A stretch of 8,849 nucleotides of DNA from an uncultured Fidelibacterota bacterium (GTDB lineage: Bacteria > Marinisomatota > Marinisomatia > Marinisomatales > UBA1611). Of this stretch, positions 1 through 5,813 are shown one piece after another. The position numbers and the translations under genes were made by a program. The notes under the pieces are model-generated. The model had not been told where the DNA came from, did not search any database, and saw only the letters and a list, made by a program, of their open reading frames with translations. Positions within the stretch are counted from its first letter, which is position 1. The number at the start of each line of letters is the position of its first letter. The stretch lies in the NCBI GenBank assembly GCA_913045415.1, contig CAJWPW010000031.1, positions 1 through 8,849 on the forward strand, in the 5' to 3' direction.

Positions 1-2
1 TG

Positions 3-113
3 GGTAAGGGCGTGAGCCTGATCTGGGATTTTCGCCAATTCTATCGTGACGATGGTACTGGGAATCTTAAACCAATAAAGCAGGCTACTATCGAAACATC
101 ATTTAATTTTTGA
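3..113 (+). CDS. C-terminal fragment of a probable outer-membrane beta-barrel protein (5' end outside window)
   Basis: An open frame enters from the left edge (codons in phase with base 3) and ends at TGA 111-113, giving the last 36 residues of a protein. The residues alternate polar and hydrophobic as in amphipathic beta-strands, and the chain ends in ETSFNF with a terminal Phe. A terminal aromatic residue on the last strand is the usual BAM-recognition signal of outer-membrane barrels. The next gene starts inside its stop codon (TTGA overlap), so the two are likely cotranscribed. The protein family cannot be named from this tail. The reading frame is clear; the barrel assignment is inferred from the tail only. 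Confidence 0.6.
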   Translation, partial: GKGVSLIWDFRQFYRDDGTGNLKPIKQATIETSFNF

Positions 114-922
114 CGGTATCACTTTTGATAAACAAAACTATATTCGGATTTTACCTGGTTGGTGTTCTGGCAGCACAAACGGAAGTCATGATATTAAGTC
201 AAAAAGTTGGTACGGAAATTGACATGCATGAAAATCGTTTTTATCGAATTTTTCCAAAAGAAAAAGGATTCATTAATGCTCAGATTATTCGCATTAATAA
301 GGAGAATTTCCGTGTGGTTATTATAAAAAATATTCGCGGGAAAGAGAGATTGGTAAAACGGTTTATTTCTCTAGATGATTACGAAAAATTGCAACTTCAT
401 GTTGATGCGCAGCCGGTACTCACCGAAAAGGTAAAAATCGAAATGTATGAAGGCATGGATTTCCTAAGAGCAGAAAAAATCGTAAATGAGATTCCAAAAC
501 CGCAATATGTTATCCTAAAACATTCCGGACAGAAAAAGCTGAAGGGGTCCCTGTTTTTTGTAGATGAGAATATGCTCCATATACAAACACCAACCACAAT
601 AGAAAAAGTACATTTAAGTGACTTGGATCAATTGTCCTATCGTCCGGAGATTGGCGAGTATGAATATCTTCGTCCTTATCTTTACGGCATCACTGGATTG
701 ACTGGATTGGCCTTAGCACAAATTTATAATTCCCAACGAGCAACTTTATATAACGAATACGGAATTCCCCGAAATGATTTAAATCGATACACTCAATTAT
801 TTGGCATTGTAATTGGGTTGATTTTTAGTAGCGAACTATTTGATGCTGTCAGTACATTGTTGACACCTTCGGAGACCATTATTTTATCCGAAGCTGAATA
901 TGAAAAGAAAAATATTAAATAA
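110..922 (+). CDS. Hypothetical exported or membrane-anchored protein, 270 aa
   Basis: I do not recognise this family. An N-terminal hydrophobic stretch (about residues 11-22) followed by AAQ looks like a signal peptide. Residues about 30-180 are soluble and rich in beta-type segments, with a basic patch near 74-84. Residues about 140-178 (KLKGSLFFVDENMLHIQT onward) resemble a small beta-barrel. Two further hydrophobic segments (about 189-206 and 228-251) could be membrane spans or buried helices, and the tail is charged. The TTG start at 110 overlaps the upstream TGA by 4 bp. A second TTG at 125 would give a tighter signal peptide (M-INKT...). Neither has a good Shine-Dalgarno sequence, which fits translational coupling. 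Its neighbours suggest an envelope role, but that is inference. Confidence 0.75.
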   Translation: MTVSLLINKTIFGFYLVGVLAAQTEVMILSQKVGTEIDMHENRFYRIFPKEKGFINAQIIRINKENFRVVIIKNIRGKERLVKRFISLDDYEKLQLHVDAQPVLTEKVKIEMYEGMDFLRAEKIVNEIPKPQYVILKHSGQKKLKGSLFFVDENMLHIQTPTTIEKVHLSDLDQLSYRPEIGEYEYLRPYLYGITGLTGLALAQIYNSQRATLYNEYGIPRNDLNRYTQLFGIVIGLIFSSELFDAVSTLLTPSETIILSEAEYEKKNIK

Positions 923-927
923 TCCAC

Positions 928-932
928 GGAGG
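928..932 (+). promoter_or_regulatory. Shine-Dalgarno sequence GGAGG
   Basis: GGAGG lies 4 nt before the ATG at 937. It is a consensus ribosome binding site and fixes the start of the 145-aa gene. It contrasts with the leaderless or overlap-coupled starts of several other genes here. Confidence 0.75.
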
Positions 933-936
933 AACC

Positions 937-1374
937 ATGGCAAAGAAACCTAATGCACCAGTCGAAAGTGCACCACCAGCAGTTGACCCGCAACAACAAT
1001 ATTTAATGGACCAGTTTGGTGGTCTTATGGATCAGGTTGGAGATGGGTTTGGTGGTCCGCTTCAGGAAGAATTAATTAGACGGTTAGAGCGAACTATTGC
1101 AGATTTTCATGAAGAAGTGAATGAAATGTTAGGCAATCTTAAAGATAATTCAGAAAAACGCCACGACCGTCTCAAGGAAATTTGGAATAATCCAGACACT
1201 GCAGTTGATGATGCATCTGATGAACCTGAGGATGGCCCGGGTGACGAAAACGAAATGAGCGAATATGAAAAGCGAATTGAAGGATTAGAGGGTGATAAAA
1301 AGAAAGATGAACCGCAGGAAAAAGATGAAAAACCTAAGAAGAAAAAAGGATTCTTTGGGCGAAAGAAAAAGTAA
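937..1374 (+). CDS. Hypothetical charged protein with Lys-rich C-terminal tail, 145 aa
   Basis: I do not recognise this family. Residues 1-20 are Ala/Pro-rich with no signal peptide. Residues 21-42 are Gly/Met/Phe-rich (FGGLMDQVGDGFGG). Residues about 42-83 are strongly predicted amphipathic helix or coiled coil (LQEELIRRLERTIADFHEEV...). Residues about 87-135 are acidic and low-complexity. The last 12 residues are KKKKGFFGRKKK, a basic cluster around two Phe that could bind acidic lipid or nucleic acid. The ATG has a consensus Shine-Dalgarno sequence. A strong intrinsic terminator follows 10 nt after the stop, so this is probably the last gene of the upstream transcription unit. The disordered, oppositely charged tail suggests an adaptor, but no function can be assigned. 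Confidence 0.75.
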   Translation: MAKKPNAPVESAPPAVDPQQQYLMDQFGGLMDQVGDGFGGPLQEELIRRLERTIADFHEEVNEMLGNLKDNSEKRHDRLKEIWNNPDTAVDDASDEPEDGPGDENEMSEYEKRIEGLEGDKKKDEPQEKDEKPKKKKGFFGRKKK

Positions 1375-1384
1375 TCGCAAATTC

Positions 1385-1412
1385 GGGGGTGAGAAATCGC
1401 CCCCTTTTTTTT
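1385..1412 (+). terminator. Rho-independent terminator, overlapping the start of the next gene
   Basis: GGGGGTGA (1385-1392), a GAAA tetraloop (1393-1396) and TCGCCCCC (1397-1404) form an 8-bp stem with a single G-U pair. Eight T residues follow (1405-1412). This is a textbook intrinsic terminator 10 nt past the 145-aa gene. It also contains the GTG start codon (1389-1391) and the first codons of the signal-peptide gene that follows. Confidence 0.85.
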
Positions 1413-1769
1413 ATTTCATTTCTTTTCCTTCTGTCCACTTTTGAAGCAAATGGACAGGAACACGCAAAAAATGTCCAAGAATATTCACCCTTAAAAAAAA
1501 GAGTATATAGTTTTACAAAACTTGATTTCATTACATCAGAAGGTGAATTTAACGAATCCATTTGTACTTTGTTGATCCCCGATTTGATGGAAGACAGTCC
1601 ACCATTTGTTGCTATTTATTATAAACGTGATAATTCAGAGTGGTTCACAGAATCACTTTACAGGAAAAGACTTCGATTTAACTTTAAGGATGGTGTATTA
1701 AAATTAGATCAATCCAACTTTTGGGACTGGTTCGAGATTGCTGAAATAAAAATTGTTGTGATTTACTGA
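1389..1769 (+). CDS. Small secreted hypothetical protein, 126 aa
   Basis: I do not recognise this family. The N-terminus reads as a clear signal peptide: basic n-region (MRNR), hydrophobic core at about residues 5-18 (PLFFISFLFLLSTF) and a c-region EANG with likely cleavage before Q23. That end is common in FCB-type exported proteins. The mature part, about 100 residues, is rich in aromatic and charged residues with alternating beta-type patterns and no Cys. The only usable start is GTG at 1389, which lies in the ascending arm of the terminator hairpin; the T-tract supplies the Phe codons. It has no clear ribosome binding site apart from the G-run itself. The gene may be expressed by terminator read-through or at low level. 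A chance open frame is possible, but the signal peptide argues against it. Confidence 0.6.
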   Translation: MRNRPLFFISFLFLLSTFEANGQEHAKNVQEYSPLKKRVYSFTKLDFITSEGEFNESICTLLIPDLMEDSPPFVAIYYKRDNSEWFTESLYRKRLRFNFKDGVLKLDQSNFWDWFEIAEIKIVVIY

Positions 1770-1837
1770 TTCATGATTTGAGTCTTGAACAAATGCAGTA
1801 AATTCACGGTCTAATATTTTTAGAAAAGTTAATTTCT

Positions 1838-2108
1838 GGCCGTGCTAGATGGGGAATTAGCGGTACCCTGTAACCTGCAATCCGCTGCAGCAGGATCGAT
1901 GCCGACGCCAGGCTATTGCTGACCTATTCGAAAGAATTAAGCGATGTTGAAGTTTCGAACTATTGCAATGAATAACGGATGAATCCCGTCAGGCCCGGAA
2001 GGGAGCAGCGGTAAGTTTTGATATTCATGTGCTGATAGATTTCCGGAATGGAGTTGGCTGATTATTTTAGAATGGGGAACAGAATGGTCAAACGCCGGTG
2101 CACGGCCG
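1838..2108 (+). ncRNA. ffs: Signal recognition particle RNA, large bacterial form with Alu domain
   Basis: This RNA binds Ffh and targets nascent membrane and secreted proteins. The 5' GGCCGTGC (1838-1845) pairs perfectly with GCACGGCC (2100-2107), setting the ends. The Alu domain shows the TGTAAC signature (1869-1874), with AGCGG (1859-1863) able to pair with CCGCT (1882-1886). The domain IV (helix 8) core GTCAGGCCCGGAAGGGAGCAGC spans 1988-2009, with a GGAA tetraloop and the conserved asymmetric internal loop that contacts Ffh. At about 271 nt it has the length and layout of the Bacillus-type scRNA rather than the 4.5S form of enterobacteria. No terminator separates it from dnaX, which starts about 10 nt later, so processing from a longer transcript is likely. 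Exact ends are inferred from pairing. Confidence 0.93.
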
Positions 2109-2117
2109 AATAATTTT

Positions 2118-3845
2118 ATGGCATACAAAGTATTATCACTCAAATGGCGCCCACAGTCTTTTCAAGATGTAGTTGGGCAGGACCATATTACACAAACCTT
2201 GATTAATGCATTCGAACAGGATCGAATCGCACAAGGTTATATTTTTACTGGTCCACGGGGTGTAGGAAAAACCACAACAGCTCGAATTCTTGCTATGGCA
2301 TTGAATGCGGAAGGTGGAGCATCATCTAATTTTGACCCTAATTCTGTAATTTCCAGAGAGATCGCTGATGGACGCTCATTGGATGTTCTAGAAATTGATG
2401 GCGCGTCCAATCGAGGAATTGAAGAGATCCGAAACTTAAGGGAGCAAATAAAATTTGCACCAATGAAAGGTGCTTTTCGGGTTATTATAATTGATGAAGT
2501 ACATATGCTTACAACTCCCGCCTTTAATGCATTGCTCCGAACCCTGGAAGAACCACCTCCTCACGGAAAATTTATTTTTGCCACAACAGATATTCATAAA
2601 GTTCCTGCAACAATTATTTCCAGGTGTCAGCGGTTTGATTTTAACCGTATCTCCCTTCAAATTATTTCTGAAAGGTTAGAATTCATATTAAAGGAAGAAG
2701 GGATTTCATTTGATCCGGAATCGATCAATGCCATTGCAAAAAAAGCGGATGGTAGTATGCGGGATGGATTAAGTCTATTGGATCAGGCCATTTCCTTTTG
2801 TGGCAAGGAAATCAATTATGATGGTGTCGTGAAAGCACTGGGGTTGATAGCGGATGAACTCTATTTTGAATTCACTCGTTGTATCCGAGAAAAAGATGCA
2901 ACGGGAACGGTGAATATGCTGTCGTCCTTTTCAGGGTTTGGAATACCTGCTCCAGAAGTTATGGTTGGCATGGCTGGACATATTCGGAATATCCTTTATG
3001 CCGGGGTAAAAGATGGTGAATCTCTTCTTGAAATGAATACAGAGCATAAGCAAAGATATATTCAGGAAAGTGAATCATGGGACCGAAGAGATCTTTTACG
3101 GATCAGCCAAGTTCTTACAGATGTAGCTGCAACTATTCGCAGGGCACAAGATCCTTATTTATTATTGGAAATGACTGTGCTGAAACTTCTGGAAATGGAT
3201 CGATCGATTTATATCGATCAAATAATTTCAAGTAGCGCGTCGTCTTCTAAGGTAAGGTCAAAGGATCCCGAAAAGCCCGAATCAGTACAACCAATAAAAA
3301 AGCCGCTGAATCCAATTGTTAAAAAGAAATATACCGATCCTGAAAAGAAGCTGACATCACCTGCCCCCGTCGTTCAGGATCCTGTCGTTTCAATCAAAGA
3401 TAAAAATGAAAAGAATGAAACTAAGGAACAACTCGAGAATAACTTTGATAAAGAGACCAAAGCAATACCGATTCCACCCGATTTAAATATTGAAGGCATT
3501 CTAGAACGCTGGCCATCAATCATGGAAAAAATTCACTTGGCACGGCCTTCAATTGGTGCCATTTTGGAAGAATGCAAACCAGATGAATTTGATGGAAATA
3601 AATTAATAATCAAAACATCGGGGGGAAGTGACTTCAGTGTCAAAATGGTGGAACGAGGTATTCCAACGATTGAAAAGATTCTCGCTGATGAAATGGGCTC
3701 TCCAATCAAAGTAAATTTTGTGAATGGTGGTGGAGATGCACAATCAAAATCTAAACCAAATAAAAAAAAATCGGAAATAGATCCCAATGATAATAAATTA
3801 TTTAATAAAATTGTCGAAGTATTCGATGGTGAAATCTTACGTTAG
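2118..3845 (+). CDS. dnaX: DNA polymerase III clamp-loader subunit tau (DnaX), possible tau/gamma frameshift
   Basis: This is the ATPase subunit of the clamp loader that opens the beta clamp onto primed DNA and, through tau, links the polymerases. The N-terminus has the typical YKVLSLKWRPQSFQDVVGQ; Walker A is GPRGVGKT (45-52), Walker B IIIDEVH (123-129), the SRC arginine-finger motif 168-170, and sensor 2 KADGSMRD (209-216). The collar domain runs to about 370. A Lys/Pro-rich linker (about 370-450) is followed by a tau-type C-terminal domain (about 455-535) and the terminal FDGEI peptide. All four zinc-module cysteines are absent (A64, D73, S76, S79 by alignment with the E. coli protein). 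In-phase A AAA AAG at codons 393-395 could give a gamma-like 401-aa product. No Shine-Dalgarno sequence is visible before the ATG, which follows ffs directly. Confidence 0.96.
   Translation: MAYKVLSLKWRPQSFQDVVGQDHITQTLINAFEQDRIAQGYIFTGPRGVGKTTTARILAMALNAEGGASSNFDPNSVISREIADGRSLDVLEIDGASNRGIEEIRNLREQIKFAPMKGAFRVIIIDEVHMLTTPAFNALLRTLEEPPPHGKFIFATTDIHKVPATIISRCQRFDFNRISLQIISERLEFILKEEGISFDPESINAIAKKADGSMRDGLSLLDQAISFCGKEINYDGVVKALGLIADELYFEFTRCIREKDATGTVNMLSSFSGFGIPAPEVMVGMAGHIRNILYAGVKDGESLLEMNTEHKQRYIQESESWDRRDLLRISQVLTDVAATIRRAQDPYLLLEMTVLKLLEMDRSIYIDQIISSSASSSKVRSKDPEKPESVQPIKKPLNPIVKKKYTDPEKKLTSPAPVVQDPVVSIKDKNEKNETKEQLENNFDKETKAIPIPPDLNIEGILERWPSIMEKIHLARPSIGAILEECKPDEFDGNKLIIKTSGGSDFSVKMVERGIPTIEKILADEMGSPIKVNFVNGGGDAQSKSKPNKKKSEIDPNDNKLFNKIVEVFDGEILR
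3296..3302 (+). promoter_or_regulatory. Candidate -1 ribosomal frameshift heptamer A AAA AAG in dnaX
   Basis: The zero-frame codons are ATA AAA AAG, so the heptamer has the same sequence and phase as the E. coli dnaX slip site. After a -1 slip, six codons (A A E S N C) lead to TAA at 3320-3322. The product would be about 401 aa and would lose the linker and tau domain. No Shine-Dalgarno-like stimulator is evident upstream, so it is a candidate only. Confidence 0.4.
3336..3381 (+). repeat. 9-bp inverted repeat in the dnaX linker
   Basis: GATCCTGAA (3336-3344) and TTCAGGATC (3373-3381) are perfectly complementary, enclosing 28 nt. It starts 33 nt after the A AAA AAG heptamer and 9 nt after a second, weaker T AAA AAG (3320-3326). 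It could be an RNA stem that stimulates slippage, or chance. The inner palindrome CAGGATCCTG is at 3375-3384. Confidence 0.35.
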
Positions 3846-3853
3846 GAGTAAAA

Positions 3854-4177
3854 ATGTTTAAAGGAAATATGTCTAAAATGCTTAAGCAAGCACAGGAAAT
3901 GCAACAGCAGATTGAGAAAGTTCAAAATCAATTATCCGATATGATCATTGAAGCTGAATCAGGCGGTGGCATGGTGACTGTTAAAGTGAATGGTAAACAG
4001 GAAGTATTGGAACTCTTTATTGAACCTGATGCAATGAAGGAAGATAAGGAAGTTCTAGAAGATCTTATTATTTCTGCATTGAATAAAGGTTTATCAAAAG
4101 CGCAATCAGATTCCCAGGAAAAAATGAATTCTGTAACCGGTGGTATGATGAGCGGACTGAAAATTCCGGGAATGTAA
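3854..4177 (+). CDS. ybaB: YbaB/EbfC family nucleoid-associated protein
   Basis: A small dimeric DNA-binding protein of 107 aa, the usual length. The N-terminal helix (SKMLKQAQEMQQQIEKVQNQL, about residues 7-28) matches the family's long amphipathic helix. It is followed by the conserved 'GGGMVTVKVNG' strand region (about 37-47), the 'EVLEDLIISALNKG' helix (about 65-79) and the Met/Gly-rich C-terminus (GGMMSGLKIPGM). A good ribosome binding site (TAGGAG at 3843-3848) overlaps the dnaX stop codon. Position between dnaX and recR is the classic arrangement, and the family is thought to work with RecR/RecA repair or nucleoid structure. The ATG at 3854 fits the usual MFxG start. It abuts recR with no gap. 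Confidence 0.95.
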   Translation: MFKGNMSKMLKQAQEMQQQIEKVQNQLSDMIIEAESGGGMVTVKVNGKQEVLELFIEPDAMKEDKEVLEDLIISALNKGLSKAQSDSQEKMNSVTGGMMSGLKIPGM

Positions 4178-4771
4178 TTGCAGTCCCTTCCCGATAGCGC
4201 AAACCGATTGATCGAAGAATTTTCCCGTCTTCCAGGTATTGGAAGAAAAACCGCACAACGATTAACTTTCCATTTGTTAAAAACTGAAAAGGAAACGGTG
4301 TACCGTTTATCTGATGTCTTAAGGGATGTTAAGATGAAAGTACATGAATGTTCAGTATGTGGTGGTATTACGGAAGAAGATCCCTGTGTTATTTGCAGCA
4401 GTCCGAAACGAAATAAAAATTTGCTTTGCATAGTTGAAGAAGCACCTGATATTTATGCATTTGAACGCACCAATAGTTTTAATGGGTACTACCATGTATT
4501 GGGCGGTGCTTTATCGCCATTGGATGGCATTGGTCCGGATGAACTAAATCTTTCGAATCTTTTGTCTCGAATACATACTGGGATGGAAATTGTAGTCGCT
4601 ACTAATCCTAGTGTAGAAGGAGAAACAACTGCCCTTTTTCTTGCCAAGTATCTGGCAAAAAAAGATATAACAATCACACGCCTTGCCCGAGGTTTACCTG
4701 TTGGTGGAAATCTGGAGTATACGGATGAAGCAACGCTAATTCGAGCTATGGAGGGTCGGACATCACTTTAA
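4178..4771 (+). CDS. recR: Recombination mediator protein RecR
   Basis: RecR acts with RecO (and RecF) to load RecA on SSB-coated single-stranded DNA at gaps. At 197 aa it is full length. The N-terminal helix-hairpin-helix is LPGIGRKTAQRLTFHLL (about 18-34). The zinc finger is C58-x2-C61 with C70-x2-C73. The Toprim domain begins at about residue 82 (CIVEEAPDIYAFE), with ATNPSVEGETTALFLA further on and the C-terminal LARGLPVGGNLEYTDEATL. The start is TTG at 4178, directly after the ybaB TAA (4175-4177), and matches the usual RecR N-terminus; the Shine-Dalgarno is weak, which suggests coupling to ybaB. Its end overlaps the likely start of pgsA by 10 nt. Confidence 0.96.
   Translation: MQSLPDSANRLIEEFSRLPGIGRKTAQRLTFHLLKTEKETVYRLSDVLRDVKMKVHECSVCGGITEEDPCVICSSPKRNKNLLCIVEEAPDIYAFERTNSFNGYYHVLGGALSPLDGIGPDELNLSNLLSRIHTGMEIVVATNPSVEGETTALFLAKYLAKKDITITRLARGLPVGGNLEYTDEATLIRAMEGRTSL
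4750..4755 (+). promoter_or_regulatory. Shine-Dalgarno sequence GGAGGG placing an ATC start for pgsA
   Basis: GGAGGG sits inside the end of recR, 6 nt before ATC 4762-4764. The spacing is ideal for that codon, and there is no ATG, GTG or TTG in the pgsA frame at or near it. This is the main support for choosing a near-cognate start. Confidence 0.55.
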
Positions 4772-5355
4772 CATTCCCTAATATTCTGACTATTTTTAGG
4801 ATCTTTCTCACTCCTGTTTTTATTTTGTGCTTATTTTGGGAACACCCTTGGGGTCATCCAGCGGCATTGGTCATTTTTATTATTGCCAGTATAACCGATG
4901 CTTATGACGGCTATTATGCACGGAAATATGATCAGGTTACACCAGAAGGAAAATTTCTGGATCCACTTGCAGATAAAATTTTGGTTTCTTCAGCGTTTAT
5001 TTCATTTGCATTAATGGGGATAATTGAATTCTGGATGGTGGGACTCATTATTTTCCGCGACCTGTTTGTAACAGGACTTAGAATGACTATGGAAAGAAAA
5101 GGATTATCCCTTGTTACGTCTACCATTGCAAAGGCAAAAACCGCCATCCAAATGGGAATAATAAGTTTTATTTTGGCAGTGCTGGGTCTAAAAGGACTTT
5201 CATTAGCCTGGGCCATGCCCATGTTGGACATTGTCCGGGAATATCGATTGGTTTATAATTTGACATTAGGCGTAACTATTTTTACTCTTGTAACTGGAAT
5301 TACCTATCTTTATTCCAATAGAAATGTAATCCAGAATTTCCTGGAAAAAGAATGA
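4762..5355 (+). CDS. pgsA: CDP-diacylglycerol-glycerol-3-phosphate 3-phosphatidyltransferase (near-cognate ATC start)
   Basis: This inner-membrane enzyme makes phosphatidylglycerophosphate from CDP-diacylglycerol and glycerol 3-phosphate. The CDP-alcohol phosphatidyltransferase motif is complete: D46-x2-D49-G50-x2-A53-R54-x8-G63-x3-D67-x3-D71. Several hydrophobic segments fit a polytopic protein. The conserved N-terminus (FPNILTIFRIFLTPVFI, residues 5-21) lies upstream of the first canonical start, TTG at 4825, which would cut off the first transmembrane helix. In this frame, between the TGA at 4726-4728 and FPN, there is no ATG, GTG or TTG; ATC at 4762 is the only near-cognate codon and has GGAGGG 6 nt upstream. 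With it the protein is 197 aa, normal for PgsA. It overlaps recR and pgpA (ATGA). Confidence 0.88.
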   Translation: MTLTFPNILTIFRIFLTPVFILCLFWEHPWGHPAALVIFIIASITDAYDGYYARKYDQVTPEGKFLDPLADKILVSSAFISFALMGIIEFWMVGLIIFRDLFVTGLRMTMERKGLSLVTSTIAKAKTAIQMGIISFILAVLGLKGLSLAWAMPMLDIVREYRLVYNLTLGVTIFTLVTGITYLYSNRNVIQNFLEKE

Positions 5356-5813
5356 ACCTTCGCTACAAAGCTGCCGAATTCATTGGAACGGTAGCCTATG
5401 TAGGTCGTTTGCCCATAGCACCGGGAACCTGGGGCAGTTTAGCAGCTCTGTTAGCATGGTATTTCCTAAAACCATCCATAAGCGATCCATTATTTCTTTT
5501 GATCAATGGCGCCATATTTTTTATTGGTATTGCTGCATCTGAGATTTTAATTGAAGCATGGGATGATACTGATCCCAAAGCTGTGGTTATAGATGAATGG
5601 GTTGGGATGTGGATTGCCCTCTATTTGGTTCCTCATGATATATTCTGGGGATTTGTGGCATTTTTTCTTTTCCGTCTTTTTGATATTCTAAAACCAGGGC
5701 CTGTGCAAAATTTTGATGACCTTCATTCTTCTTTCGGGGTCATGATGGATGATGTTGTGGCGGGGATTCTTGCTTTACTTGTTACACAAAGTCTCCTGTT
5801 TAACTTTGTATGA
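5352..5813 (+). CDS. pgpA: Phosphatidylglycerophosphatase A
   Basis: PgpA removes phosphate from phosphatidylglycerophosphate, the step after PgsA, giving phosphatidylglycerol. At 153 aa it has family length. Visible motifs are APGTWGSLAA (23-32), the DPKAVVIDEWVGMWIAL block (74-90), FFLFRLFDILKPGP (104-117) and the C-terminal FGVMMDDVVAGI (128-139), which together hold the acidic residues typical of the family. Three or four hydrophobic segments indicate an inner-membrane protein. The ATG overlaps the pgsA stop (ATGA), and its own TGA overlaps cinA's ATG in the same way, so the substrate-making and -consuming enzymes are translationally coupled. Confidence 0.94.
   Translation: MNLRYKAAEFIGTVAYVGRLPIAPGTWGSLAALLAWYFLKPSISDPLFLLINGAIFFIGIAASEILIEAWDDTDPKAVVIDEWVGMWIALYLVPHDIFWGFVAFFLFRLFDILKPGPVQNFDDLHSSFGVMMDDVVAGILALLVTQSLLFNFV

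Noticed and set aside
1785..1817. Promoter for ffs: TTGAAC (1785-1790) and TAATAT (1812-1817)
   Set aside because: The spacer is 21 nt, too long for a standard sigma-70-type promoter, and the start would lie well before the RNA's terminal helix. Some promoter must exist in 1770-1837 but I cannot place it.
2734..2745. Another A-run (A7) in dnaX around codons for AKKADGS as a frameshift site
   Set aside because: It is within the conserved sensor-2 region; a slip there would cut the ATPase domain and give no sensible product. It shows that such runs are common by chance in this AT-rich gene.
3202..3219. Hairpin GATCGAT-ttat-ATCGATC within dnaX
   Set aside because: It is a 7-bp stem with no T-tract, upstream of the slip site, in codons for a normal collar-domain segment; most likely chance.
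3928..4431. Long minus-strand open frame (167 aa) opposite ybaB/recR
   Set aside because: It mirrors two clearly identified genes and has no recognisable protein features; a shadow frame.
4825..5355. pgsA starting at TTG 4825 (176 aa)
   Set aside because: It would remove the conserved FPNILTIFRIFLTPVF segment and the first membrane helix, both encoded in the same frame just upstream.
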